Assembly: GCF_040361255.1 (NCBI RefSeq) | Contig: NZ_APNG01000017.1 | Span: forward strand, 30,401 to 94,400 | Direction of reading: 5' to 3' | Origin: Salinisphaera sp040361255 | GTDB lineage: Bacteria; Pseudomonadota; Gammaproteobacteria; Nevskiales; Salinisphaeraceae | DNA: 64,000 bases | In this document: positions 27,119-35,769 of the stretch, piece after piece | How the letters are laid out: every line of letters starts with the position of its first letter | Position numbering within the stretch: position 1 is the stretch's first letter | Notes under the pieces: model-generated | Told to the model about the DNA's origin: nothing | Seen by the model: the letters and a program-made list of their open reading frames with translations, nothing else | Database searches by the model: none | Made by a program: the position numbers and the translations under genes

Positions 27119-27217
27119 ACGCCGTGGTCGTCGGCGGTTTGGCGGGTCTGCCGGCCATCGTACCGATGCAGTGCGAGCGATACGCCCGGCGTCACCGGCG
27201 TAATCTGACGCAGACAT

Positions 27218-27249
27218 AAAAAAGGCCCGGCCCATCGTGGGCCGAGCCT
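27218..27249 (-). terminator. Intrinsic terminator of rne
   Basis: On the minus strand, AGGCTCGGCCCA pairs with TGGGCCGGGCCT (one mismatch, three-base loop) and runs into a T6 tract, 25 bases past the rne stop. Confidence 0.85.
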
Positions 27250-27274
27250 CCTTTACACAGCGGTGCGCCTCAGG

Positions 27275-30200
27275 CTATTGGCCGCCGGTATTGGCCGGCT
27301 TTTGCGTAGATTCCGCGTCGTCCGCCTGCGCATCGGCATCGACCTGCGTTTCCACCTGCTCGAGCCGGCTTTCCTCGCTATCGGCTGACGTGTCGGCTTT
27401 GCCGACAACCTCATCGACGCTGGCCCGTGATTGCGCCTGGGGCACATCCGCCGCTGCCGGCGCTGCGTCGTCGCTACTCGCCGCCGCTTCGGTTTCGGAC
27501 ACCGCTTCGGCATCCGCCTTGGCGCTGTCCTCGATATCGGCCTGCTGGGTCGGCTCACCGGCTTGGGTTTCGACTTGTTGCAGCGTGCTGGACTCGTCGC
27601 CCGCTGTGGCGGCCTTGGCCGGCGCGGCCTTTTTCTTGGCCGGGCGCTTGCGCTTGGGTTTGGGGGCCGGCTCATCGCCCTCAGCCGATCCGGTATCGGA
27701 TTTTTCGGCAGCGGCTGTCGGGCGGGCCGGATTGTCCGTCGCTGCGCCCGCGTCTTCGCTGTCGGTGCTGGCCGCGGCGTCGTCTGCCGGTTCGGCCGGT
27801 TTCGCGGGCTCTTCCTGCGCGGTTTCGGTCGGGGTCTCGTCGACCGCGGGCGTGCTTGCGGGTTTGGGCTCGGGCTTCGGCTCGGGCTTGGCGGTATCAC
27901 CGCTTTCGCCTTCGTCAGCACGGGCACTGGCGGCCTGCTCACTGGTTTCGACCGTACCGAGTTCGGATTCGGCCTGGGCCGGCTTGTGCCCGGACGCTGC
28001 CTTGGCGTTCTCGCTGGCGGTTACCGCCGACCAGGGCTGATCGTCCTCGGGCGCGGGCGCCTGTAACGGTTTGGAGGCCTCGGCCTGTTTTTCCGCGCTC
28101 GGCTCGGCAGCGGGGGCGTTCTCGTGGCTGCTCGTCTGCGTTTGGCCCTGAGTCTCCGCCTCGTTACTTTGCGCTTCGGCCTTCGCGTTATCGGCGTTTG
28201 CGTTATCGGCTGGCTTGTCCGCGTTCAGCGAGGCGTCATCGGCCGGTGTGGGCGTCGCCGATGCGTTGTCGCTCTCGCCCGGTCTGGCCTGCGCCGCGGC
28301 CTGGCTGTCATCGGCTGTGCTCGTGGCGCCATCCGATTGCCCCTGTGCGCTACCGGCCTGGTTGGCCTCATCTTCGCCATCGGCGTTCTGGGACTCGCCG
28401 TTCTGCGAATCGCTGGCGCTCTTGTTGCGATTGCGCCCACCACGACGCCCGCGTCCGCCGCGCCGACGACGGCGGCGGCCGCCGCCTTCGTTATTGCTGT
28501 CGGTGCTCGTGTTGTCGGCGTTGTCGCTGGTGTTTTCGGCCGCGCTCTCGGTGGCCGCTTCGTCCGTCGTATCGTTGGTCGCCGCCTGCTGGGTGGCGTC
28601 CTCCGGCTTCGGCTCGTTATTGGCCGCCGCCTTGGGCTTCGACTGCTTGGCGTCGTCTACGTTTTTCGTCGGCGCGGACTTGTCTTTCTTTTGTTCGTCC
28701 TTCGAGGCGTCGTCGCCCTTGGCGTCGTTCGCCTTGTTCTGCGCGGGCTTTTTATCCTTGGGCTTATTGTTGCCGCCGTCGCTGCGCTTGTTGGCGTTAT
28801 CGTCGTTCTTGCGCGTGTTGTTCGACTTGTTCTGGTTGTTCTGGGCGTTTTCGTTGTCGCTGTTGTCGTTATCGCCTCGGTTGTTACGCCGATTGCGTCC
28901 GCCGCGGCGCGAACGCTTGTTGGCGTTGTTGCCGCTATTGTTGTCGCTGTTGTTCTGGTTGTCGTTCGAGCGATTACCGCGCCGTGGCTTGGTCTTGCGC
29001 GCGCCCTCGTTGCGATCGCCGCTATCGTCGCGCTTGTCGGCGCTGCTATCGCGCGCCTGTGACTGGCTGCTGTCGGTGCTGGCCGCGGTCGTCGTGGTGG
29101 CGGGGCGGGCGTCGCCGGCGAAGATACGGCGCAGTGCATCCCAGAGTTGTTGCCAGGGCGTCATGACGGCCGTAGGCGGCGCAGCCGGTGCCTCGGCGGC
29201 GGGTGCCTTGCGTTCGATGACCGGGGCGTCGGGACGGGCGACCCGCTTGACCGCCGGTTCTTCGCGCGCGGTCGCGGCGGCGCTGTGATCCGGCTCGACC
29301 GGTTTTTCGATCTCGACGTGGGTGTCCAGACGATAGCTGGTGGCGTCGTTGGCGTCTTCGGAAAGCTGGTCGCCGCGCACACGCTTGATTTCGTAGTGCG
29401 GGGTTTCCAGGGTGTGGTTCGGCACCAGGGTGACCTGGGTGCCCGAGCGTTTTTCCACGCCGGCGATATCGTCGCGTTTTTCGTTGAGCAGAAAGCTGGC
29501 GACCGCGATCGGCAACTGTACGATCACGCGGCCCGTGGCCGGCTTCATTGCTTCTTCCTCGAGCAGGCGCAGAATCGATAGCGACAGCGATTCGACGCTG
29601 CGAATCGAACCGCGGCCCAGGCAGCGCGGGCAGGCCTGCGAGGAATATTCCGACAGCGACGGCTTGAGGCGCTGACGCGACATCTCGAGCAGGCCGAAGC
29701 GCGAGATGCGCCCGATCTGAACCCGCGCGCGGTCCGCCTTGGCGGCCTGCTTGAGACGGTTTTCCACCTCGCGCTGGTTCTTGTTGTTCTCCATGTCGAT
29801 GAAGTCGATGACCACCAGCCCGCCGAGATCGCGGATACGCAGCTGGCGGGCGACCTCATCAGCCGCTTCGAGATTGGTGTTGAAGGCGGTTTCCTCGATG
29901 CCGCCGCCCTTGGTGGCGCGCGCCGAGTTGATATCCACCGAGGTCATCGCTTCGGTATGGTCGATGACGATCGAGCCGCCGGAGGGCAGGGTGACCTCCC
30001 GTTCGAAGGCGCTCTCGATCTGGGATTCGACCTGGAAACGCGAGAACAGCGGCGTTTCGTCGGTGTAGTGCTTGAGCTTGTTGAGGGCATGCGGCATGAC
30101 CTGCTGCATGAACTCGCGCCCGGTTTCGTAGATATCGGCCTGGTCGATGAGCACTTCGCCGATATCGTCACGCAGGTAGTCGCGCAGCGCGCGAATGATG

Positions 30201-30841
30201 ACGTTGGATTCCTGGTAGACCAGGAACGGCGCCTTGCGCGCTTCGGCGGCGTCGTTGATCGCCTTCCAGACCTGGACCAGATAATCCAGATCCCATTGCA
30301 GCTCTTCGGCGCATCGACCCACGCCGGCGGTGCGCACGATCACGCCCATGCCGTTGGGGACCTGAACTTCGTTGAGCGCTTCGCGCAGCTCGTTGCGGTC
30401 CTCGCCCTCGATACGCCGCGACACGCCGCCGGCGCGCGGGTTGTTGGGCATGAGTACCAGATAGCGCCCGGCGAGGCTCACGAAGGTGGTGAGTGCGGCA
30501 CCCTTGTTGCCACGCTCCTCTTTTTCCACCTGGACGATGATCTCCTGACCTTCGGACAGCGCATGCTTGATGCTGTCCTTGCCGTTACCACCGTTGTTGT
30601 TCTTGTTGAAGTAGTCCTTGGCCACTTCCTTGAGCGGCAGAAAACCGTGCCGATTGCCGCCGTAGTCGATGAAGGCGGCTTCGAGGCTCGGTTCGACACG
30701 CGTCACGCGGCCCTTGTAGACGTTGGCCTTGCGCTGTTCGCGGCTGCCGACTTCGATATCTAGATCATGGAGTTTCTGGCCATCGACGATCGCCACGCGC
30801 AGCTCTTCGGGCTGCGTGGCGTTGATCAAAATGCGTTTCAT
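27275..30841 (-). CDS. rne: Ribonuclease E
   Basis: A 1188-residue endoribonuclease and RNA degradosome scaffold. The catalytic half matches E. coli closely: start MKRILINATQPEELRVAIVDG, S1 domain (about 36-118), catalytic Asp in SVDINSARATKGG and in VVIDFIDMENNKNQ, and the zinc-link CPRCLGRG at about 404-407. After about residue 530 the protein is disordered. TPWQQLWDALRRIFAG (about 560) looks like an amphipathic membrane-targeting helix. It is followed by Arg/Asn-rich stretches including RRRRRRGGRGRRGG, then some 350 residues rich in Ala, Glu, Gln and Ser. The tail is longer than E. coli's (1061 total). Its large antisense frames are composition artefacts. Confidence 0.96.
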   Translation of the reverse strand: MKRILINATQPEELRVAIVDGQKLHDLDIEVGSREQRKANVYKGRVTRVEPSLEAAFIDYGGNRHGFLPLKEVAKDYFNKNNNGGNGKDSIKHALSEGQEIIVQVEKEERGNKGAALTTFVSLAGRYLVLMPNNPRAGGVSRRIEGEDRNELREALNEVQVPNGMGVIVRTAGVGRCAEELQWDLDYLVQVWKAINDAAEARKAPFLVYQESNVIIRALRDYLRDDIGEVLIDQADIYETGREFMQQVMPHALNKLKHYTDETPLFSRFQVESQIESAFEREVTLPSGGSIVIDHTEAMTSVDINSARATKGGGIEETAFNTNLEAADEVARQLRIRDLGGLVVIDFIDMENNKNQREVENRLKQAAKADRARVQIGRISRFGLLEMSRQRLKPSLSEYSSQACPRCLGRGSIRSVESLSLSILRLLEEEAMKPATGRVIVQLPIAVASFLLNEKRDDIAGVEKRSGTQVTLVPNHTLETPHYEIKRVRGDQLSEDANDATSYRLDTHVEIEKPVEPDHSAAATAREEPAVKRVARPDAPVIERKAPAAEAPAAPPTAVMTPWQQLWDALRRIFAGDARPATTTTAASTDSSQSQARDSSADKRDDSGDRNEGARKTKPRRGNRSNDNQNNSDNNSGNNANKRSRRGGRNRRNNRGDNDNSDNENAQNNQNKSNNTRKNDDNANKRSDGGNNKPKDKKPAQNKANDAKGDDASKDEQKKDKSAPTKNVDDAKQSKPKAAANNEPKPEDATQQAATNDTTDEAATESAAENTSDNADNTSTDSNNEGGGRRRRRRGGRGRRGGRNRNKSASDSQNGESQNADGEDEANQAGSAQGQSDGATSTADDSQAAAQARPGESDNASATPTPADDASLNADKPADNANADNAKAEAQSNEAETQGQTQTSSHENAPAAEPSAEKQAEASKPLQAPAPEDDQPWSAVTASENAKAASGHKPAQAESELGTVETSEQAASARADEGESGDTAKPEPKPEPKPASTPAVDETPTETAQEEPAKPAEPADDAAASTDSEDAGAATDNPARPTAAAEKSDTGSAEGDEPAPKPKRKRPAKKKAAPAKAATAGDESSTLQQVETQAGEPTQQADIEDSAKADAEAVSETEAAASSDDAAPAAADVPQAQSRASVDEVVGKADTSADSEESRLEQVETQVDADAQADDAESTQKPANTGGQ

Positions 30842-31157
30842 TCGAATGGATCTCGACTGGCGCTCGACTGCCCGAGAGTGTGAGCGGCGCGCGCAAACAG
30901 GCGCCGGCCGCCGGCGTACCCGTGTTGTCGCAGCCGGTTATGGCGGTAGCGATCACGTGGTGCACAGCAGCAATCAGACAGGAGCACATGGATAAATAAA
31001 TGACTCTTAGCGGAAACACGCTGGTCGCCGGGGCGCATGCTAGGCTTGCCCTGCTTTATTTTCAGCGTGTGACAAATGACTGTCAGTCGGTGATTGCGTA
31101 CCCGCGCGGGAAAGGCGTCGGCGGACAGGTCAATCAACCCGACCTTGGGAGTGTAAT
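30842..31157. other. Divergent rne/rluC intergenic region with probable rne leader
   Basis: A 316-base stretch between the divergent genes. It must contain both promoters; in E. coli rne has a long structured leader used for autoregulation, and there is room for one here. I could not fix a -10/-35 pair with confidence. The part near 30985-31080 is AT-richer. Confidence 0.5.
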
Positions 31158-32099
31158 CTGACTACGGCACCCGCTCAAGTTCGCTATGTCCGTGTCGATC
31201 ATAACGACGCCGACATGCGACTCGACAATTTTCTGTTGCGTACCTTTCGCAACGTTCCGAAATCGAAGGTCTATCGCATCATTCGCAGCGGCGAGGTGCG
31301 CGTCAACCGCGGCCGGGCGAAACCGGGGACGCGCCTGAACGAAGGCGACGAGATCCGGCTGCCGCCGGTGCGTCAAAAGGAAAAGCCGGGCCCCGGGCGC
31401 CCGCCCGACGCACTCATCGCCAAGACACGTGCGGCGTTGATGCTCGAACGCGACGATCTGCTGGCGTTCAACAAGCCGGCGGGCCTGGCGGTGCATGCCG
31501 GCAGCGGCCTGCGCTTCGGTCTGATCGAGGTGCTGCGTGTGGCGCGCCCCGGCGAGTATGTAGAGCTCGTGCACCGGCTCGACCGCGCCACCAGCGGCTG
31601 TCTGCTGGTGGCCCGCTCGCGCGCGGCCCTGGATGCGCTGCGCGCCGGCCTCAACGATGCCAGCGCGACCAAACGCTATCTGGCGCTGGTCGATGGCCAC
31701 TGGGAAGCCGGCGCGGTGGAGGTCGATGCGCCGCTGTCGCGCGATGTGGAGCGGGGCGGCGAACGCATGGTCACGGTGGACCCGAGTGGCGGCAAGGTGA
31801 GCGTGTCGCGTTTCGAACCGATCGCCTTTTATGACGATGCCACATTAATGTCTGTGCGCATCAAGACCGGACGCACCCATCAGATTCGCGTTCACGCCGC
31901 GCACTGCGGGCATCCAGTGGCCGCCGATGACAAGTATGGCTCCAATCAGCGCGCGCGGCTGTGGCAGGAGCGCGGGTTAAAGCGCATGTTCTTGCATGCC
32001 GAACATATCGACATGCCATACGACAACGACACACTGCAGCTCGACGCGCCGCTGGCGAATGACTTGCAACAGATACTGGATCGGCTGGATAAGGCGTAA
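31158..32099 (+). CDS. rluC: 23S rRNA pseudouridine(955/2504/2580) synthase RluC, apparent CTG start
   Basis: A RluA-family pseudouridine synthase with an S4 domain (DNFLLRTFRNVPKSKVYRII and RSGEVRVNRGRAKPG) and the catalytic HRLDRATSGCLLV (Asp at about residue 142). The first in-frame ATG (31215) would remove the strand before the S4 domain that relatives keep (QVRYVRVDHNDAD). Upstream the frame has no ATG, GTG or TTG, but a CTG at 31158 stands six bases after GGGAG (31147-31151), ideal spacing. It would give MTTAPAQVRYVRV, a typical RluC N-terminus, and 313 residues. The stop overlaps the next ATG (TAATG). Confidence 0.9.
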   Translation: MTTAPAQVRYVRVDHNDADMRLDNFLLRTFRNVPKSKVYRIIRSGEVRVNRGRAKPGTRLNEGDEIRLPPVRQKEKPGPGRPPDALIAKTRAALMLERDDLLAFNKPAGLAVHAGSGLRFGLIEVLRVARPGEYVELVHRLDRATSGCLLVARSRAALDALRAGLNDASATKRYLALVDGHWEAGAVEVDAPLSRDVERGGERMVTVDPSGGKVSVSRFEPIAFYDDATLMSVRIKTGRTHQIRVHAAHCGHPVAADDKYGSNQRARLWQERGLKRMFLHAEHIDMPYDNDTLQLDAPLANDLQQILDRLDKA

Positions 32100-32761
32100 T
32101 GAAGCGATACGAACTGCTGGTATTCGATTGGGACGGCACGCTCATGGACTCGGCCGGCGAGATCGTGGCCGCGATGCAGAACGCGATTCAGGAGATCGGC
32201 CTGCCGGAGCGCTCGCCGGACCGCATGCGTGAACTCATTGGCCTGGGTCTGGACGATGTGCTGGCCCGGCTGTTTCCCGAACTCGACACCCAACGCGTAC
32301 GCGCGCGCCTGCACGCCTACCGCGCGCGCTATGGCATGAAGCGCAGCGCCGCCGAGCTGTTTCCGCCCGTGCGTGGGGCGCTGGATACACTGAAGGCCCG
32401 CGGTTTCACCATGGCGGTAGCGACGGGCAAGAGCCGGCGCGGGCTCGATTCGGCCCTGCGTTCGACCGGTACCGAAGGGTATTTCCGCTGGACCCGCTGT
32501 GCCGACGAATCCACGCCCAAACCGGCCCCGGACATGCTTGAAGAAATTCTGCTGTGGTCGGCGACCGTGCCCGAAAATGCGCTGATGATCGGCGATACCG
32601 AATACGATGTCGCCATGGCCCGCGCCGCGGGCGTGGATGCGATCGGTGTCGGCTGTGGCGTGCACGATGCCCAGCGCCTGCGCCGGGCCGGGGCGATCGA
32701 GGTGCTCGACAGTGTCGAGACGCTACCCGAGTGGTTGGCGTGCGAACGGCGTAGCGCCTAG
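32099..32761 (+). CDS. HAD-superfamily hydrolase (phosphoglycolate phosphatase-like)
   Basis: A 220-residue HAD-IA phosphatase: motif I FDWDGTLMDS, motif II VATGKSRRG, motif III Lys in KPAPDMLEE, and motif IV MIGDTEYDVAMARAAG. The alpha-helical cap lies at about residues 18-85. The substrate is uncertain. Its start overlaps rluC, an arrangement conserved in Gammaproteobacteria. Its stop codon TAG (32759-32761) lies in the CTAG duplicated by the miniature transposon that follows. Confidence 0.9.
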   Translation: MKRYELLVFDWDGTLMDSAGEIVAAMQNAIQEIGLPERSPDRMRELIGLGLDDVLARLFPELDTQRVRARLHAYRARYGMKRSAAELFPPVRGALDTLKARGFTMAVATGKSRRGLDSALRSTGTEGYFRWTRCADESTPKPAPDMLEEILLWSATVPENALMIGDTEYDVAMARAAGVDAIGVGCGVHDAQRLRRAGAIEVLDSVETLPEWLACERRSA

Positions 32762-33053
32762 GGAAGCACTGCACAACCTGTCGTGGTCGCGCCGGCGTGC
32801 TTTGCGCGTGATTGACAAGGAAGTGAGAGCGTAGCGTGCTCGTTGCACGGTAGCGAACACTGACGCCGATCAAGCGCGCGCAAAGCCCCGGCCCGCAAGG
32901 GGTTCGGCCTCAAATGCGCCGCGACGGCGTTGCCGAGCTTGACCTGCCAATGAGGCAGGCGCTGCGCTCGGACGCCTTGTCGCAATGCATTTGACCTTGA
33001 AAGTCTTTCCAGGGCGAACGCGAGCCGCGAGACGTTATGCAGAGCTTCCCTAG
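32758..33053. mobile_element. 288-bp miniature inverted-repeat element (IS5-like) with CTAG target duplication
   Basis: GGAAGCACTGCACAAC (32762-32777) is matched inversely by GTTATGCAGAGCTTCC (33034-33049), 14 of 16 bases. The ends are flanked by CTAG at 32758-32761 and 33050-33053. The four-base CTAG-type duplication fits the IS5 family. The interior has no transposase frame, so this is a MITE or deletion derivative. Each CTAG supplies the TAG stop of one of the convergent flanking genes. Confidence 0.8.
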
Positions 33054-33643
33054 GGAATCTCGACGCCGGCCTGTTCGAGCATTCGGCACAGCGCGATCAG
33101 TGGCAGGCCGACCAGGGTCGACGGGTCTTTCGTTTCGATCGACTCGACCAGACTGATGCCCAGGCCTTCGGACTTGATACTGCCGGCGGTGGCGGTCACG
33201 TCTTCGGCGGCCACATAGCGCGCGATCTGGGCATCGCTAAGTTCGCGAAAGCGTGTGGTGACCGTTTCTACCTGGGCGCGCGGCGTCTCGAAGTTGGGAG
33301 CGCATACGCACAGCCCGGTATGGAAATAAACGGTCTTGCCGGATTGTCGGCGCAGTTGCGCGCGCGCTTTTTCCGGGGTGCCCGGCTTGCCGAGAATGTC
33401 GCCCTCGACATCGGCGACCTGATCGGAGCCGATCACGATGGCCTCCGGCCAGTCGTCGAAAATGGTGCGCGCCTTGGCGATGGCCAGGCGCTCGGCCAGC
33501 GCGGCCGGGGCCTCGCCAGCGCGCGGGGTTTCGTCGATATCCGGCGAGGTGGCTTCGAAGCGAATTCCCAGCTGTCTCAGCAGCTGGCGGCGCCAGGGCG
33601 AACTGGAGGCGAGGATGATCGGTGCAGGGCGGTGCGAGGCCAT
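33050..33643 (-). CDS. maf: Maf/YceF nucleotide pyrophosphatase
   Basis: A 197-residue Maf-family nucleoside triphosphate pyrophosphatase. The N-terminal ILASSSPWRRQLLRQLG is the phosphate-binding loop, SPDIDETP follows, and VIGSDQVADVEGDILGKP and SIKSEGLG are family motifs. Its neighbours (rluC, yceD, rpmF, plsX) match E. coli yceF, the m7GTP-specific branch; I infer that subtype. AAGGA precedes ATG 33643 at seven bases. It runs opposite to the flanking genes. Its TAG stop lies in the right-hand CTAG of the MITE. Confidence 0.92.
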   Translation of the reverse strand: MASHRPAPIILASSSPWRRQLLRQLGIRFEATSPDIDETPRAGEAPAALAERLAIAKARTIFDDWPEAIVIGSDQVADVEGDILGKPGTPEKARAQLRRQSGKTVYFHTGLCVCAPNFETPRAQVETVTTRFRELSDAQIARYVAAEDVTATAGSIKSEGLGISLVESIETKDPSTLVGLPLIALCRMLEQAGVEIP

Positions 33644-33779
33644 GACATATCCTTGGTCGGCGAAGCGCGAAGGATAAACGATCGACACGCCTTTACGCTT
33701 TACTCAGACGAGCGCGAATGGGCGTGCGGGCGCCGAAATGCTTTGACTTGGCGGCCCTTCGCCCCTATTATCGCGCGCC

Positions 33780-34313
33780 ATGAACACGCCCCGAGCGCTG
33801 GTATCACGCGTCGATTACCGTCGACTTGCCACACAGCAGGGGCGTATCGAAGGTTGTCTCGATCTGGTTCGTCTGGATCGGGTCGCGGCCGAGACGATCG
33901 ATGCCGGCAGCGAGCCGGTGGTGGTCGACCTCGTGTTTCGGGAGGATGCGCAAAGACGTGTCCATGTCGAGGGCGATATCAGCACGACGCTGCGGCTGGA
34001 ATGCCAGCGTTGTCTGAATGCTTTCGATCAGCCGATGAACGTTGACGTGGCCGGCGTGGTGGTCGGCGACGATAGCGCTGCTGCAAACGTGCCGCGCGAA
34101 TACGAGCCGGTGCTGGCCGATGGCGATATGCTGGATGTGCATGCGCTGGTGGCCGACGAGTTGCTGTTGGCGCTGCCGAGCGTAGCCCGCTGCAGCCGGC
34201 CGGAGTGCACGGCGCAGTATGTCGATCACGACATGCCGCGCAGTGACGAACAAGACGATGAACGACGCAACAATCCGTTCGCGGTGCTGAGTCAGCTCAA
34301 ACGCGACGATTGA
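33780..34313 (+). CDS. yceD: YceD/DUF177 large-subunit rRNA accumulation protein
   Basis: A 177-residue DUF177 protein. The core EGDISTTLRLECQRCLNAFDQPM includes the family's CxxC, and a second pair (ARCSRPEC) lies near residue 138. YceD is conserved next to rpmF and plsX and influences 23S rRNA accumulation. It is followed by rpmF after 34 bases, so the operon yceD-rpmF-plsX is intact. The promoter should lie between maf and yceD (33644-33779). Confidence 0.9.
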   Translation: MNTPRALVSRVDYRRLATQQGRIEGCLDLVRLDRVAAETIDAGSEPVVVDLVFREDAQRRVHVEGDISTTLRLECQRCLNAFDQPMNVDVAGVVVGDDSAAANVPREYEPVLADGDMLDVHALVADELLLALPSVARCSRPECTAQYVDHDMPRSDEQDDERRNNPFAVLSQLKRDD

Positions 34314-34347
34314 CGATTTTCGACAACGCTGGAAGACATAGAACGCC

Positions 34348-34533
34348 ATGGCCGTCCAAAAGAACCGCAAATCCCGTTCGAAGCGCGATAAACGTCGCAA
34401 CACGCACGCCAGCATGAACCCGCCGACGCTGTCGATCGACCAGACGACGGGCGAGACGCATCTGCGTCATCACGTCACGCGCGATGGTTTCTATCGTGGT
34501 CGCCGGGTCGTCAATACCGGCGACGACATTTAA
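34348..34533 (+). CDS. rpmF: 50S ribosomal protein L32
   Basis: A 61-residue, strongly basic ribosomal protein beginning MAVQKNRKSRSKRDKRRN and ending with the family's HHVTRDGFYRGRRVV. GGAAGA precedes the ATG. It is the non-zinc form, lacking the CxxC pairs found in some L32 proteins. Confidence 0.95.
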   Translation: MAVQKNRKSRSKRDKRRNTHASMNPPTLSIDQTTGETHLRHHVTRDGFYRGRRVVNTGDDI

Positions 34534-34577
34534 AGATCGAATGATGTCCGGGGCTTGATTGCCCCGGATTTCGATTG

Positions 34578-35588
34578 ATGACGCGTATCGCAGTCGACGC
34601 CATGAGCGGCGACCACGGCGCCCCTGTGGCCGTGGATGCTGCCGTGGCGAGCTTGCATGCCCACCCCGATCTGGAAATCGTTCTGGTCGGGGATACCGAG
34701 ATGCTCAATCGCCAGATTGCGCGCCAGAAGAATGCCGACTTCGGCAGTCGTCTGGCCGTGCGTCATGCCGGCGAAGTGGTGGGCATGTCGGAGTCGCCTG
34801 CGCGCTCTCTGCGCCAGAAAAAAGACTCCTCGATGCGCGTGGCCATCAATCTGGTCCAGGCCGGCGATGCCCAGGCCTGCGTGTCTGCCGGCAATACCGG
34901 CGCGTTGATGGCGACCGCACGTTTCGTGCTCAAGACCCTGGCCGGCATCGACCGTCCGGCGATCGTGTCGCCGATTCCTTCGCGGCGCGGGCATACACTG
35001 ATGCTCGATCTGGGCGCGAACGCCGAATCCACGCCCGAACAGCTTTTTCAGTTCGCGGTAATGGGCGCGGTGCTTGCCGAGGCGGTGCACGGCGTGGAAG
35101 AACCGCGCGTGGGGCTGCTCAATATCGGCGCCGAGGAAATCAAGGGTAACACCCAGATTCAGCAGGCCGGCAAATTACTCGGCGACAGCGAGCTCAACTA
35201 TATCGGCTTCGTCGAAGGCGACGATATCTATATCGGCGATGTCGACGTGGTGGTCTGTGACGGCTTCGTGGGTAATGTCGCCCTCAAGACCAGCGAAGGG
35301 CTGGGCAAGCTCATCGCCCAGTTCCTGCGCGAGGAATTTTCGCGCAATGCACTCACCCGCAGCGCGGCATTCTTTGCCATGCCGGTGCTCAAGGCGTTTC
35401 GGCGCCGCGTCGATCCGCGCCAGTACAACGGCGCCACCTTCATCGGCCTGCAGGGTACGGTCATCAAATCGCACGGCGATGCCGATGCGGTGGCCTTTGC
35501 CAGCGCGATCAATGTCGCACGCGTGGAAGTCGAACAGCAGGTTCCGGAGCGTATCCGCACGCTGCTCGCCCACAACCTCGGCGAATAA
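34578..35588 (+). CDS. plsX: Phosphate acyltransferase PlsX
   Basis: A 336-residue enzyme making acyl-phosphate from acyl-ACP for phospholipid synthesis. AVDAMSGDHGAPVAVDAAV is the signature start, SAGNTGALMATARF and LDLGANAESTPEQLFQFA are in the active-site region, and GFVGNVALKTSEG follows. In most Gammaproteobacteria fabH and the other fab genes follow plsX; here clpS follows instead. I chose ATG 34578 over a TTG three bases earlier. Confidence 0.95.
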   Translation: MTRIAVDAMSGDHGAPVAVDAAVASLHAHPDLEIVLVGDTEMLNRQIARQKNADFGSRLAVRHAGEVVGMSESPARSLRQKKDSSMRVAINLVQAGDAQACVSAGNTGALMATARFVLKTLAGIDRPAIVSPIPSRRGHTLMLDLGANAESTPEQLFQFAVMGAVLAEAVHGVEEPRVGLLNIGAEEIKGNTQIQQAGKLLGDSELNYIGFVEGDDIYIGDVDVVVCDGFVGNVALKTSEGLGKLIAQFLREEFSRNALTRSAAFFAMPVLKAFRRRVDPRQYNGATFIGLQGTVIKSHGDADAVAFASAINVARVEVEQQVPERIRTLLAHNLGE

Positions 35589-35666
35589 GTCCTGAATTTA
35601 TCGACCGTCGCTGGCGCGCAGGCCGCGCCGGCATGGTCGTTGTGCGAATCGATTGCGTGTGATCGA

Positions 35667-35695
35667 TTGATTTGCTGCCCCCGTATCCTTATATC
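35667..35695 (+). promoter_or_regulatory. Candidate promoter for clpS-clpA
   Basis: TTGATT (35667-35672), a 17-base spacer, then TATATC (35690-35695), 75 bases before clpS. This is the best sigma-70-like pair in the 181-base gap after plsX. Pattern only. Confidence 0.35.
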
Positions 35696-35769
35696 CTGCG
35701 TATAGAAAATGGATCCGATGCCGATCAAGTCTCTAGAGGGACGCGCCGGCAAGCCGAGGTAGGGGCCCA

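Noticed and set aside
27427..29166. Long Arg/Pro-rich and hydrophobic plus-strand frames opposite rne (also 28124-29062)
   Set aside because: They mirror the repetitive Ala/Glu/Asn codons of the RNase E tail; the apparent membrane segments are composition artefacts.
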